Source of the DNA: Bacteroidota bacterium
GTDB taxonomy: Bacteria > Bacteroidota > Bacteroidia > Cytophagales > Cyclobacteriaceae
Length of the DNA stretch: 24,659 bases
Reading direction: 5' to 3'
Assembly (NCBI GenBank): GCA_023417785.1
Contig: JAEZEH010000032.1
Location: forward strand, 1-24,659
Each line of letters opens with the position of its first letter. Position 1 is the stretch's first letter. The notes under the pieces were generated by a model. That model searched no databases. It was not told where the DNA came from and saw only the letters and a program-made list of their open reading frames with translations. Shown here one piece after another: positions 15,887 to 23,326 of the stretch. The translations under genes were made by a program, and so were the position numbers.

Positions 15887-15917
15887 AAAAAAAGCCCCGA
15901 TAATTCAGGGCCTTTTT
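15887..15917 (-). terminator. Terminator of ahcY
   Basis: GCCC at 15894-15897, preceded by an A-run, pairs with GGGC at 15908-15911, and the A/T flanks extend the stem past a one-base bulge. On the minus strand the structure ends in a T-run. It lies 22 bases after the ahcY stop. Confidence 0.75.
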
Positions 15918-15938
15918 CAAGTTATGCTTACCAAAATT

Positions 15939-17246
15939 CTAATATCTGTAATAATCAGGCTTGAATGGGCCTTTTACTTCAACACCGATGTATTTGGCCT
16001 GAGACTCGCTTAACACGTCGAGTTCCACACCAATCTTTTTCAGGTGAAGATTGGCTACTTTCTCATCGAGATGTTTCGGCAGCATGTACACCTTATTCTC
16101 GTAACGATCCGTATGCTGCCATAACTCCATTTGTGCGAGAGTCTGGTTAGTGAACGAATTCGACATTACAAACGAAGGGTGCCCCATTGCACAGCCCAGG
16201 TTCACGAGTCTGCCTTCTGCCAGAAGAATTATCTGACTTCCGTTTGGCATAGTATAAAGATCCACCTGAGGCTTTATTGTATCCTTTTCGGCATTTTTGT
16301 TGAGCCATGCTACGTCGATTTCATTATCAAAATGGCCAATGTTACAAACGATGGCTTTATCCTTCATCGCCTTAAAGTGGCGATCCACCACTATGTTGTA
16401 ATTACCTGTCGCGGTAACGATGATATCTGCTTCTTTTACTGCGTCGTCCATCCGTTTCACTGCGTAGCCATCCATGGCAGCCTGCAGGGCACAGATAGGA
16501 TCGATCTCGGTTACAATAACCCGGGCACCGGCGCCTCTCAATGAAGCTGCGGAACCCTTTCCTACGTCACCGTATCCGGCGACCACGGCTACCTTACCGG
16601 CGATCATTACGTCAGTGGCTCTGCGGATAGCATCAACACAAGACTCCTTACAGCCATACTTATTATCGAACTTCGACTTGGTTACACTGTCGTTGATATT
16701 GATAGCCGGAATGGGAAGTTTCCCGTTGTTCATGCGTTCAATCAGACGATGTACACCAGTCGTTGTTTCTTCAGAGATGCCTTTGATGCTGGGAACCAGT
16801 TCAGGGTAACGATCCAGCACCATGTTGGTGAGGTCACCACCATCGTCCAAAATCATATTGAGCGGTTTTCCGCCCTCGAATGCGTGGAGAGTTTGTTCAA
16901 TACACCAGTCAAATTCCTGTTCATTCATGCCTTTCCAGGCAAACACCGGGATGCCGGCTGCCGCGATAGCCGCTGCCGCATGGTCCTGCGTGGAAAAGAT
17001 ATTACAGGAAGACCAGGTTACATCGGCGCCCAGTTCGACCAGCGTTTCGATGAGCACGGCAGTCTGGATCGTCATGTGCAAACAACCTGCAATTCGCGCA
17101 CCCTTCAACGGTTTTTGTTTGCCGAATTCTTCGCGCAAAGCCATCAGCCCTGGCATTTCGGCTTCGGCAAGACGGATTTCCTTACGTCCCCAATCAGCCA
17201 GGGAAAGGTCTTTAACTTTAAATTTTAGTTTTTCGTCTACAGTCAT
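15939..17246 (-). CDS. ahcY: Adenosylhomocysteinase (S-adenosyl-L-homocysteine hydrolase)
   Basis: The 435-aa cytosolic enzyme reversibly splits S-adenosylhomocysteine into homocysteine and adenosine, clearing the product of SAM-dependent methyl transfer. The family is clear from end to end: GCLHMTIQTAVLIETLVELG at 54-73, SSCNIFSTQDHAAAAIA, LDDGGDLTN, SEETTTGVHRL, the NAD-binding loop GYGDVGKG (224-231), VTEIDP, NIGHFDNEID (302-311) and the C-terminal KPDYYRY. The Lys and Tyr of this tail are the residues that reach the neighbouring subunit's NAD site in the family. The length is normal for the short bacterial form, without the insertion found in some longer family members. It is a single-gene unit with a -7 promoter element 28 bases upstream and a terminator downstream, and divergent from the FrnE-like gene. 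Confidence 0.98.
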   Translation of the reverse strand: MTVDEKLKFKVKDLSLADWGRKEIRLAEAEMPGLMALREEFGKQKPLKGARIAGCLHMTIQTAVLIETLVELGADVTWSSCNIFSTQDHAAAAIAAAGIPVFAWKGMNEQEFDWCIEQTLHAFEGGKPLNMILDDGGDLTNMVLDRYPELVPSIKGISEETTTGVHRLIERMNNGKLPIPAININDSVTKSKFDNKYGCKESCVDAIRRATDVMIAGKVAVVAGYGDVGKGSAASLRGAGARVIVTEIDPICALQAAMDGYAVKRMDDAVKEADIIVTATGNYNIVVDRHFKAMKDKAIVCNIGHFDNEIDVAWLNKNAEKDTIKPQVDLYTMPNGSQIILLAEGRLVNLGCAMGHPSFVMSNSFTNQTLAQMELWQHTDRYENKVYMLPKHLDEKVANLHLKKIGVELDVLSESQAKYIGVEVKGPFKPDYYRY

Positions 17247-17273
17247 TTTTCTGGATTTTCATTAACTGAAACA

Positions 17274-17281
17274 CAAAAATA
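17274..17281 (-). promoter_or_regulatory. -7 promoter element of ahcY
   Basis: On the minus strand this reads TATTTTTG, an exact match to TAnnTTTG. It would start transcription near 17267, about 20 bases before the ahcY ATG. No clear -33 TTTG lies at the expected distance. Confidence 0.45.
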
Positions 17282-17401
17282 GCATAAAGGTTTTAATATC
17301 TCACTATAGCTTTGCCAACCGGACTTTAGTTTTGAAAGCTTCCGAGGGCCAGAACTTTTATACAATACTGTTCTGTTAAATGACGAAACCCTTTGCACAA
17401 A

Positions 17402-18055
17402 ATGAAACAAAAAATAACAATAGATATTGTATCCGACGTGGTCTGTCCATGGTGCTACATCGGAAAGCAACGGCTTGAAACAGCACTGCAGGAGCTAAAA
17501 GAAAGTTACGACTTTGAGATCGAGTACCGGCCGTTCGAGCTTAATCCTGCCATACCTGCTTCCGGCCGAAATCAAAAGGACTATTTCATTGAAAAGTTCG
17601 GTAGCGAAGAGCGATACAACAGCATGATTCAGCGGGTTACAGAGGTTGCCGCAGGTGAAGGACTCGAGTTCAATTTCGACAAACAACTCCGCTCGCCGAA
17701 TACGCGAAAGTCGCATGCATTAATCCAATTTGCCAGAAACGAAGGCCGGCAGCATGAAGTCGTGGCGCTGCTGTTTAAGGCTTATTTTACCGAAGGAATC
17801 GACCTGTCGCAAGATGAAAACCTGCTCGAAATCGCGGATCAGGCAGGACTTGACTTTCAAAAGAGCCGGCAGATGCTGGAGGATGAGAATTCCCTGCTAC
17901 AGATTGCCCTTGAAGAACAGGAGATTTATAAGTTGGGAATAACGGGCGTACCATTCTTTATTATCAACAAAAAGTTCGGCATTTCCGGCGCACAGTCCAC
18001 TGAGACATTTGTGAAAGCGTTGCAGGATATCGGCAAAGAGATGGCGCCGGCCTGA
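17402..18055 (+). CDS. DsbA-family oxidoreductase, FrnE-like
   Basis: The 217-aa protein begins ITIDIVSDVVCPWCYIGKQR after four residues, with the active-site pair CPWC at residues 15-18 in a thioredoxin fold and an inserted helical domain in the middle. The cis-proline loop is GITGVPFFIINKKFGISGAQ near the C-terminus. This is the layout of FrnE/DsbA-like oxidoreductases, related to 2-hydroxychromene-2-carboxylate isomerases; the CPWC pair favours a thiol-disulphide role over the isomerase. There is no signal peptide, so it should act in the cytoplasm. The frame extends upstream to a TTG at 17393, but the ATG at 17402 gives the expected N-terminus. Its stop faces the two-helix membrane protein gene with 34 bases between and no clear terminator. 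Confidence 0.92.
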   Translation: MKQKITIDIVSDVVCPWCYIGKQRLETALQELKESYDFEIEYRPFELNPAIPASGRNQKDYFIEKFGSEERYNSMIQRVTEVAAGEGLEFNFDKQLRSPNTRKSHALIQFARNEGRQHEVVALLFKAYFTEGIDLSQDENLLEIADQAGLDFQKSRQMLEDENSLLQIALEEQEIYKLGITGVPFFIINKKFGISGAQSTETFVKALQDIGKEMAPA

Positions 18056-18089
18056 GGCCCGTTATTCCATTGGAGAAATGTGCTATCGG

Positions 18090-18305
18090 CTAGACGCCTT
18101 TTCGGTTCCCGGCAACGAGAACTACAATCCCGGCGACAAGAATGATACCACCGATGATAGGCGACCACGCTATCGGTGTTTTTTCTTCCTTGTTGATCTC
18201 AAGCGGTCCTACATCCACAACTTCCTCTTTGGTTACGAGGTTGAAGCCTGTGAAAATGGTCATAAGACCACCCACAACAATCAAAATGATTCCTAATGTT
18301 TTCAT
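18090..18305 (-). CDS. Small two-helix membrane protein (DUF3185-like)
   Basis: The 71-aa product has two hydrophobic helices, residues 3-21 (TLGIILIVVGGLMTIFTGF) and about 49-66 (PIIGGIILVAGIVVLVAG), joined by a charged loop with the pattern TKEEVVDVGPLEINKEEK. This loop, between two short helices, resembles small membrane proteins annotated as DUF3185; the match is from memory of the pattern, not a search. Function is unknown. It is convergent with the FrnE-like gene and follows the secreted BNR-repeat gene by 41 bases on the same strand, so it may be on that gene's transcript. Confidence 0.7.
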   Translation of the reverse strand: MKTLGIILIVVGGLMTIFTGFNLVTKEEVVDVGPLEINKEEKTPIAWSPIIGGIILVAGIVVLVAGNRKGV

Positions 18306-18346
18306 ATTCTTTGTTTCAGGAATATGAATTAAACCTCATGCCATGA

Positions 18347-19639
18347 CTATTGGCTGGGCAGATCCTGCTCTTTGATCACGGCGGTCCAAACGCTGGTCTT
18401 GCCGTCATCCATCCGCGTCCAGATGGGCATTATTGTCCCTTTATGTGCCGCGATATTGAGATGCTCACCGAAAAGCGATGACGCGTCGGGGGTAAATGGC
18501 GTGTCACTTACTTTCACGGTTTTAAAAGTCGACCCGGCATCGCGGGAGTATGCCAGATATACGTCGGTTTGATTGTCTTCGTAACTACTTCGGTCGTAAT
18601 AAAGCACATAAAGGTACCCTGTCGTGTTGTCAATCGTCATTCGGGGCATATACTGATGTTTCTGGTTTTCGTCGCCGCCAATTTTCATGGCCGTGGTCCA
18701 GTAATCACCGAAGTTATTTGATCGCATAAACCAGATATCGGTATTATCCTTTCCGTTGCGCTGATCAGCCCATAATAGGTAAATGAGACCTTTACTTTGG
18801 GCCTTGCTTCGGTCAACGATGAGTACGGGCATTCCGTTGCCCCGGTCATGACCGGGGATTTCCATACTCCAGCCCCCCGGGTGATCGGCGATCACGATAT
18901 CATTGGAAAGCCACATACCGCCTCCATCAAATGACCTGTCAAGATAGAGTTTGTTGCGGCCTGACCATGCCACATAAAGTTTCTTGTCATCACTCATTCC
19001 AGGCACGGCTCCCCTTACCGTATTGTCATCATCGAGGCAATCACCGGGAATATTTGAAATCTGAACCGGTTTTGTCCACTTTTTACCATTGGATGAAGAA
19101 CTCAGCATAATCACCGATTGACATGTGGAATCGCTGCTGGCGAACTTGTCGAATTGCGTCCAGGCTACGTGCACGTTTCCCTTTCCGTCAACTGATGCCC
19201 ATGGCTTGTGTTGATCCTTCGGAGGATTGAACCCGATCGCGTTTCCACCATCCCAGGTTTTGCCGCCATCTGACGAAACCTGACATACTATTGCGTCGAG
19301 ACTCTTCTCGTTTTCCGACCCCTCCCCTGTCGGGTCCGAAAGGTGAAGAAGATAGAACGTGCCTTTCGAGTCGACAACCATAACGGGGGCACCATATACC
19401 CCGAAAGCTGAAGTAAGTTTCTGATTAGACCAGGTCTTGCCTCCATCGTTACTCACATACACGTTGTCTTTTGCGGAAGTAGCCACAATGTTCAGCGGGT
19501 TCCGGGGATTGATTGCAATGGAGGGTTCGCAGACCAGGTTGTCTGACGTTCTTTCATCAAGCTTCAGGTTGGGAAACTGCGCCAGGGATCCAAAAGACAA
19601 ACCTGTGAGGAGGAGCAGGAAGAACCATCGGAGATTCAT
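18347..19639 (-). CDS. Secreted BNR/Asp-box beta-propeller protein (sialidase-like fold)
   Basis: From the ATG at 19639 the product is 430 aa with a signal peptide (MNLRWFFLLLLTGLSFGSLA). At least five Asp-box-like repeats are visible: VSNDGGKTWS, SSDGGKTWDG, SSSNGKKWTK, RSFDGGGMW and YSRDAGSTF, spread through the protein as expected for a multi-bladed propeller. Exo-alpha-sialidases and many unrelated secreted enzymes and binding proteins share this fold. I cannot identify the full sialidase catalytic set (Arg triad, Asp, Glu/Tyr pair), so an enzyme activity is not claimed. The longer open frame to 19678 starts upstream of the -7 promoter element at 19660-19667 and is rejected. No T9SS C-terminal sorting domain is evident, so periplasmic location is possible. 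Confidence 0.82.
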   Translation of the reverse strand: MNLRWFFLLLLTGLSFGSLAQFPNLKLDERTSDNLVCEPSIAINPRNPLNIVATSAKDNVYVSNDGGKTWSNQKLTSAFGVYGAPVMVVDSKGTFYLLHLSDPTGEGSENEKSLDAIVCQVSSDGGKTWDGGNAIGFNPPKDQHKPWASVDGKGNVHVAWTQFDKFASSDSTCQSVIMLSSSSNGKKWTKPVQISNIPGDCLDDDNTVRGAVPGMSDDKKLYVAWSGRNKLYLDRSFDGGGMWLSNDIVIADHPGGWSMEIPGHDRGNGMPVLIVDRSKAQSKGLIYLLWADQRNGKDNTDIWFMRSNNFGDYWTTAMKIGGDENQKHQYMPRMTIDNTTGYLYVLYYDRSSYEDNQTDVYLAYSRDAGSTFKTVKVSDTPFTPDASSLFGEHLNIAAHKGTIMPIWTRMDDGKTSVWTAVIKEQDLPSQ

Positions 19640-19659
19640 AAAAAATGATTTAGTTTTTT

Positions 19660-19667
19660 CAAAAATA
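19660..19667 (-). promoter_or_regulatory. -7 promoter element of the BNR-repeat gene
   Basis: On the minus strand this reads TATTTTTG, matching TAnnTTTG. It predicts a start near 19653 and a leader of about 14 bases before the ATG at 19639. This decides against the ATG at 19678, which would lie outside the transcript. Confidence 0.45.
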
Positions 19668-19777
19668 TAAAGGAACACGGGGTTTTGATGATCAACAGGA
19701 ATAAAACTACAATTTTGTTACGTGCACTTTTTAAACGTCTATTAATCCGTTTAATTAGTGGATTAATTAATAAAATT

Positions 19778-20368
19778 ATGAGACGCTTTTTACCGGTTAT
19801 TGTACTCCTCCTGACTTTTTCAGCTGTTCAGGCCCAAAAGATCAAAGTAATTGAGGGTGATTTGAGCAAACTCAAAGGAGCGAAGTCCTTTAAAACTGAA
19901 TTCACTTATTCACCTATGATCGTGGGGAAAGACAAAGATGAAAAAGATTACATCGACGAAAAGAAGAAAAAACTAGATGAGAAAGAGCCGGGACGTGGAG
20001 ACACCTGGGAGAAGGCCTGGGTCGCTGACCGGAAGGATCGGTTCGAGCCTCAGTTTCGCGAGCTGTTCTCGAAACACTCTGGCATGTCCCTGGTCGATGA
20101 GAGCAGCCCTTACACCATGATTTTCAAAACAACACGGACTGAACCCGGGTGGAACGTAGGCGTGATGCGTGTTCCCGCTTATATCGATGCCGAGGTCTGG
20201 TTTGTGGAGTCAGCTAATCCCGACAACGTCTTGGCAAAACTAAGCGTCAGGAATGCCCCCGGAAGGGATGCCTTCGGTTTGGATTACGAGACAGGTCTCC
20301 GTCTTCAGGAATCTTATGCTAAAGCCGGAAAATCGCTCGGCAATTTTGTAAAGGGAAAAGTGAAGTAG
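19778..20368 (+). CDS. Secreted protein of unknown function, 196 aa
   Basis: The start is placed at 19778 because a good signal peptide begins there (MRRFLPVIVLLLTFSAVQAQ); the frame is open 31 codons further back, but that part reads as AT-rich promoter DNA. The mature protein begins KIKVIEGDLSKLKGAKSFK, has a very charged stretch (KDKDEKDYIDEKKKKLDEKE, about residues 52-71), then a mixed region with WVADRKDRFEPQFRELFSKH and VPAYIDAEVWFVESANPDN. No domain is recognised. The pattern of a short exported alpha/beta protein with 'FREL' and 'AEVWFVES' segments recalls Bacteroidota exported hypotheticals. The gene is single, divergent from the BNR-repeat gene, and closed by a strong terminator. 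Confidence 0.7.
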   Translation: MRRFLPVIVLLLTFSAVQAQKIKVIEGDLSKLKGAKSFKTEFTYSPMIVGKDKDEKDYIDEKKKKLDEKEPGRGDTWEKAWVADRKDRFEPQFRELFSKHSGMSLVDESSPYTMIFKTTRTEPGWNVGVMRVPAYIDAEVWFVESANPDNVLAKLSVRNAPGRDAFGLDYETGLRLQESYAKAGKSLGNFVKGKVK

Positions 20369-20388
20369 TTAATCCCGGCACATGACTT

Positions 20389-20421
20389 AAATCCAGTCCT
20401 CCGTGGGGCTGGATTTTTTTT
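20389..20421 (+). terminator. Terminator after the 196-aa secreted protein gene
   Basis: AAATCCAG at 20389-20396 pairs with CTGGATTT at 20409-20416, the inner bases add G-C pairs, and T residues continue to 20421. It lies 20 bases after the stop at 20368. Confidence 0.9.
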
Positions 20422-20471
20422 CAGGTTGGTCCGAGGCCGTTCAACATTGTGCTGAATATTTCCCCATACCC

Positions 20472-20526
20472 GGGTTAACCATTAGTCCAACGATTGACAC
20501 TCATCGTCATTAAACACCGTTAACCC
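20472..20526. repeat. Spaced inverted repeat GGGTTAAC / GTTAACCC
   Basis: GGGTTAAC at 20472-20479 and its exact reverse complement GTTAACCC at 20519-20526 are separated by 39 bases. Each copy contains the self-complementary GTTAAC. The pair lies about 90 bases before the ATG at 20618, a position where a regulator could bind two sites. Without a T-run it is not a terminator. Confidence 0.4.
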
Positions 20527-20617
20527 CTGAAAAAGACCATTCATCGGAAAGCATACCTTGCAGCTATACCTCGCACCGGTTTTGAGTGAACTCTGGTGAA
20601 CTTAAACACAACACCAT

Positions 20618-21355
20618 ATGATTCGCAGGTTAATTATCGCATTGCCCCTTGTAGCTCTTTTCTGGAGCTGCGAAGACAAAGAGAAGACACGGTTACAATC
20701 ACAGGTTGATTCACTCAGGACTGAGCTTCAGGTGAGTCAGCAAACCAACAAGGAATTTGAGGAAGTAGGTGTCCTTATCGATTCGATCGATGCAAGCCGT
20801 CAGTTGCTCCGCGCTGATGTGGTCGAAGGAACATCCTATAAGGATTACAAGAACAGACTGGTAAGCATCAACAATCACATCCGCGAAACACAAGCGAAGA
20901 TTGCTGAACTGGAAACAACTGTGAAAAGAAACAGCGCCACTCAGTCAGCTATTAAGCGTCTGAAGGCTGATATCGAACTGAGATCCCAGCAAATTGCCGC
21001 CCTTCAGGAAGAAGTCGAAAGATTCCGTGGTGAAAATGCAAGTCTCAGCAGATCTGTAAACGAACGCGATTCGCTGTTGGCGTTGAATTCAGAAACGATC
21101 AAAATACGTGAGCAGGATATCGCCGCTCTTGAGACCAAAATAGAAGAGACAAGCACTTCGGCAAAGAATACTCAGGCTGACCTTTATTTTGCTCAGGCTC
21201 AGGCACTGGAAACAGCTGCCGATAGAACGAAATTTGCACCTAAGAAAAAGAAAGAAACCATAAAAGAAGCGCTGGAGCTTTATAAGATGTCACTTTCTTT
21301 TGGCAAGGAAGAAGCTCAGGATAAGATAGAAGAGCTGGAAAAAGAACTGAGCTAA
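20618..21355 (+). CDS. Coiled-coil lipoprotein, 245 aa
   Basis: The signal peptide ends in the lipobox LFWSC (Cys18), so the protein is predicted to be lipid-anchored, with EDKEK following the cysteine. Nearly all of the mature chain is coiled coil: QSQVDSLRTELQVSQQTNKE near the start, IKRLKADIELRSQQIAALQE in the middle, and a Lys/Glu-rich C-terminal helix pair (about 190-245: ADLYFAQAQALETAADRT, then KETIKEALELYKMSLSFGKE). The C-terminal part resembles a TPR-like helical hairpin. No named family is assigned. A periplasmic scaffold or spacer role is inference. It has a perfect terminator downstream and a spaced inverted repeat upstream. Confidence 0.78.
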   Translation: MIRRLIIALPLVALFWSCEDKEKTRLQSQVDSLRTELQVSQQTNKEFEEVGVLIDSIDASRQLLRADVVEGTSYKDYKNRLVSINNHIRETQAKIAELETTVKRNSATQSAIKRLKADIELRSQQIAALQEEVERFRGENASLSRSVNERDSLLALNSETIKIREQDIAALETKIEETSTSAKNTQADLYFAQAQALETAADRTKFAPKKKKETIKEALELYKMSLSFGKEEAQDKIEELEKELS

Positions 21356-21383
21356 AAAGTTACGTTTGGTTAAAAAATAATAG

Positions 21384-21411
21384 ATGGCGCCTCAGGGCGC
21401 CATTTTTTTTT
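21384..21411 (+). terminator. Terminator after the 245-aa coiled-coil lipoprotein gene
   Basis: ATGGCGCC at 21384-21391 pairs perfectly with GGCGCCAT at 21396-21403 around the loop TCAG, followed by T residues to 21411. Confidence 0.95.
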
Positions 21412-21437
21412 GCGCCGGGGAATTATGGCCGCATGAT

Positions 21438-21467
21438 TTTGCGATCAAAAAGGTTTAATTACCTTTA
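21438..21467 (+). promoter_or_regulatory. Candidate promoter of the SlyD-type gene
   Basis: TTTG at 21438-21441 and TACCTTTA at 21460-21467 are separated by 18 bases. This resembles the Bacteroidota promoter TTTG-N19-TAnnTTTG with one mismatch in the -7 box. The leader would be about 67 bases. Confidence 0.45.
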
Positions 21468-21540
21468 AACACTCAATGAAACCATGAAAATGGCGAGCGT
21501 CATTCGGGTTTCTTTATGCGAACATAAAAAACAATAATCT

Positions 21541-22011
21541 ATGCAGATTTCGAAAAACAAAGTTGCCGCAATTCATTATACACTTAAGAATAATGAAGGT
21601 GAAGTGATTGATTCAAGTGAAGGTCGTGACCCCCTTTACTATCTTCATGGTGCAGGCAATCTTATCTCCGGCATGGAAGACGGACTTGAAGGGAAAAACG
21701 CAGGTGATAAATTTACATTGAAAATATCTCCTGAAAAAGGATATGGCCAGGTGGATCCGGATATGGTTCAGAAGGTACCGCGTTCTGCTTTCGGAACACA
21801 GGATGTAAAGCCCGGTATGAAGTTCTCCACCAACCAGGGTGGCGTGGTTACCGTCACCGAAGTGGAAACGGATAACATCACCGTGGATGCTAATCATCCT
21901 CTGGCCGGTGTTGAATTGAATTTTGACGTTGAAGTAATGGAGGTACGCAACGCGACTGATGAGGAATTATCTCATGGTCACGTTCATGGCCCGGGTGGGC
22001 ATCAACATTAA
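21541..22011 (+). CDS. slyD: FKBP-type peptidyl-prolyl cis-trans isomerase, SlyD type
   Basis: The 156-aa cytosolic protein has the SlyD arrangement, an FKBP domain interrupted by an insert-in-flap chaperone domain. FKBP marks are YTLKNNEGEVIDSSEGRDPL at 13-32, YLHGAGNLISGMEDGLEGKNAGDKF-type sequence (GAGNLISGMEDGLEGKNAGD) and the return strand DANHPLAGVELNFDVEVMEV near 116-135. Between them is the insert region EKGYGQVDPDMVQKVPRSAF to TVTEVETDNITVD. The C-terminus ends in a short His-rich metal-binding-like tail (HGHVHGPGGHQH), much shorter than in Escherichia coli SlyD. It assists folding by proline isomerisation and may bind nickel or zinc ions; the metal role is inferred. A bidirectional terminator separates it from the convergent PorP/SprF gene. 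Confidence 0.95.
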   Translation: MQISKNKVAAIHYTLKNNEGEVIDSSEGRDPLYYLHGAGNLISGMEDGLEGKNAGDKFTLKISPEKGYGQVDPDMVQKVPRSAFGTQDVKPGMKFSTNQGGVVTVTEVETDNITVDANHPLAGVELNFDVEVMEVRNATDEELSHGHVHGPGGHQH

Positions 22012-22031
22012 CAGACCGATATCACAAAAAC

Positions 22032-22057
22032 AAAAAAAGCGCAGCAGCGCTTTTTTT
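22032..22057. terminator. Bidirectional terminator between slyD and the PorP/SprF gene
   Basis: AAAAAAAGCGC at 22032-22042 pairs perfectly with GCGCTTTTTTT at 22047-22057 around AGCA. T-runs are present in both directions, and the two flanking genes are convergent. Confidence 0.9.
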
Positions 22058-22063
22058 TGTTTA

Positions 22064-23104
22064 TCAGAAATCCGGACACGGGATAATCAACTTGTCTCTG
22101 GGCGGCTTCCGGGGGTTTCGCATGGGCCAAGTGTAAACAAGGCTGAACTCGTGGGCCCCGCCACTTTGCGGACCAAGTTTTGATATGGTGTAATCAAAGC
22201 TATACCCAAGGTTGATACCATCTTTCGCTCCGAGTTTGGTAAACCCTAACAAAAGCACAATTGATTCATTGTTTACATAAGGACCGAAATTTTTGAAGGG
22301 CACGCCGCGGTACCACGTCCCGAGTACCAGAGGTTCGAACGTGAAATAAAGTCCGAGATCCATCTGATCGAACTTACCCTGATGCCGGTATTGAAACGCC
22401 GGGGCGATGCTTCGCTCTGAGTTTCGGGCATACACGCCCTGCCCCACTACACCGGGCTTCATGAAAAATTTGAACCCGCCATGAAATGAAAGTTTCGTCG
22501 GTAATTTGCTTTCTTCCCCGATCAGACTCTGATTTGGTTGAGTAAGATGCCAGGCCGAAACACCGAGCCAGGCTTTGCTGGTGAACAGGACGCCACCGAA
22601 AGAAATATCAGCGAAGGTCCGGCTTGACATCGTATTGAATCTCTCGGCCGTTGGTTGATTGAGGAATTCACCGGTAACCGGGTCGTACTGATCGCCGAAC
22701 GTGAGCTTCCCGAAATTGATGTCGCGGTTATAAATACCGACCTGAACGCCCGGGCGGAATCCCAGGTATTCGGTGAGTTGTAACTCATAAGAATACTGAA
22801 GGCCAACGCTAAGGCTCCTCAGCCCGGCAAGCCCTTCCTGATCGCGGTTTATGATAATGCCTACGCCACTGTTATAATCCTCGATAAAATAATCGAAGTA
22901 AACCGACATGGTCGTAAAATTCGCGTCGATTGCGGGCCATTGGTTTCTGTAATTGAGTCCCGCACGCGCCTGGCCTGTGGCCCCGCTCAGGGCAGGATTA
23001 AGATACAAGGGTGCTGCATAAAACTGCGAAAATTGGGGGTCCTGAGCAGTTACCACTGCATTCAATTGCAGCATTAACACCATTAACAGGAAAAACCTGA
23101 GCAT
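22064..23104 (-). CDS. PorP/SprF-family type IX secretion outer-membrane protein
   Basis: From the ATG at 23104 the product is 346 aa: a signal peptide (MLRFFLLMVLMLQLNAVVTA), then the PorP/SprF signature QDPQFSQFYAAPLYLNPALS at 21-40, followed by a beta-barrel with GQARAGLNYRNQWPAI, SGVGIIINRDQEGL, and LRSLSVGLQYSYELQLTEYL segments. These proteins are outer-membrane partners that help type IX secretion substrates with type B C-terminal domains reach or stay at the cell surface. SprF in Flavobacterium is required for SprB secretion. The gene is divergent from a surface-protein gene of the matching kind at 23327. The upstream 12 codons of open frame (to 23140) precede the signal peptide and are excluded. 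The gene ends 6 bases before the shared terminator. Confidence 0.93.
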   Translation of the reverse strand: MLRFFLLMVLMLQLNAVVTAQDPQFSQFYAAPLYLNPALSGATGQARAGLNYRNQWPAIDANFTTMSVYFDYFIEDYNSGVGIIINRDQEGLAGLRSLSVGLQYSYELQLTEYLGFRPGVQVGIYNRDINFGKLTFGDQYDPVTGEFLNQPTAERFNTMSSRTFADISFGGVLFTSKAWLGVSAWHLTQPNQSLIGEESKLPTKLSFHGGFKFFMKPGVVGQGVYARNSERSIAPAFQYRHQGKFDQMDLGLYFTFEPLVLGTWYRGVPFKNFGPYVNNESIVLLLGFTKLGAKDGINLGYSFDYTISKLGPQSGGAHEFSLVYTWPMRNPRKPPRDKLIIPCPDF

Positions 23105-23326
23105 CGGTTTACAAACTTTTGATTTGAGCACTCCGGGCAAATTAATTGAAATTTATTTGTTCACCATTATCCGCCAAAAAAAAGTACCCTGTATATACTT
23201 CAAAGGGAAAAGGTAAACCATTCAACAATTAACGGATTTTTAGGCCAAATTGTATACTTTACATTAACTTGAGCGTTTTAGATGAGTTTGGTAATGGTAT
23301 ATAGTATGTCGATCCGAAAGAAGACT

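Noticed and set aside
16131..17265. Several plus-strand frames of up to 159 aa opposite ahcY
   Set aside because: ahcY is an unmistakable full-length enzyme on the minus strand; these frames are by-products of its codon use.
21959..22183. 74-aa plus-strand frame across the slyD end and the terminator
   Set aside because: It crosses a strong terminator and overlaps two well-supported genes in other frames.
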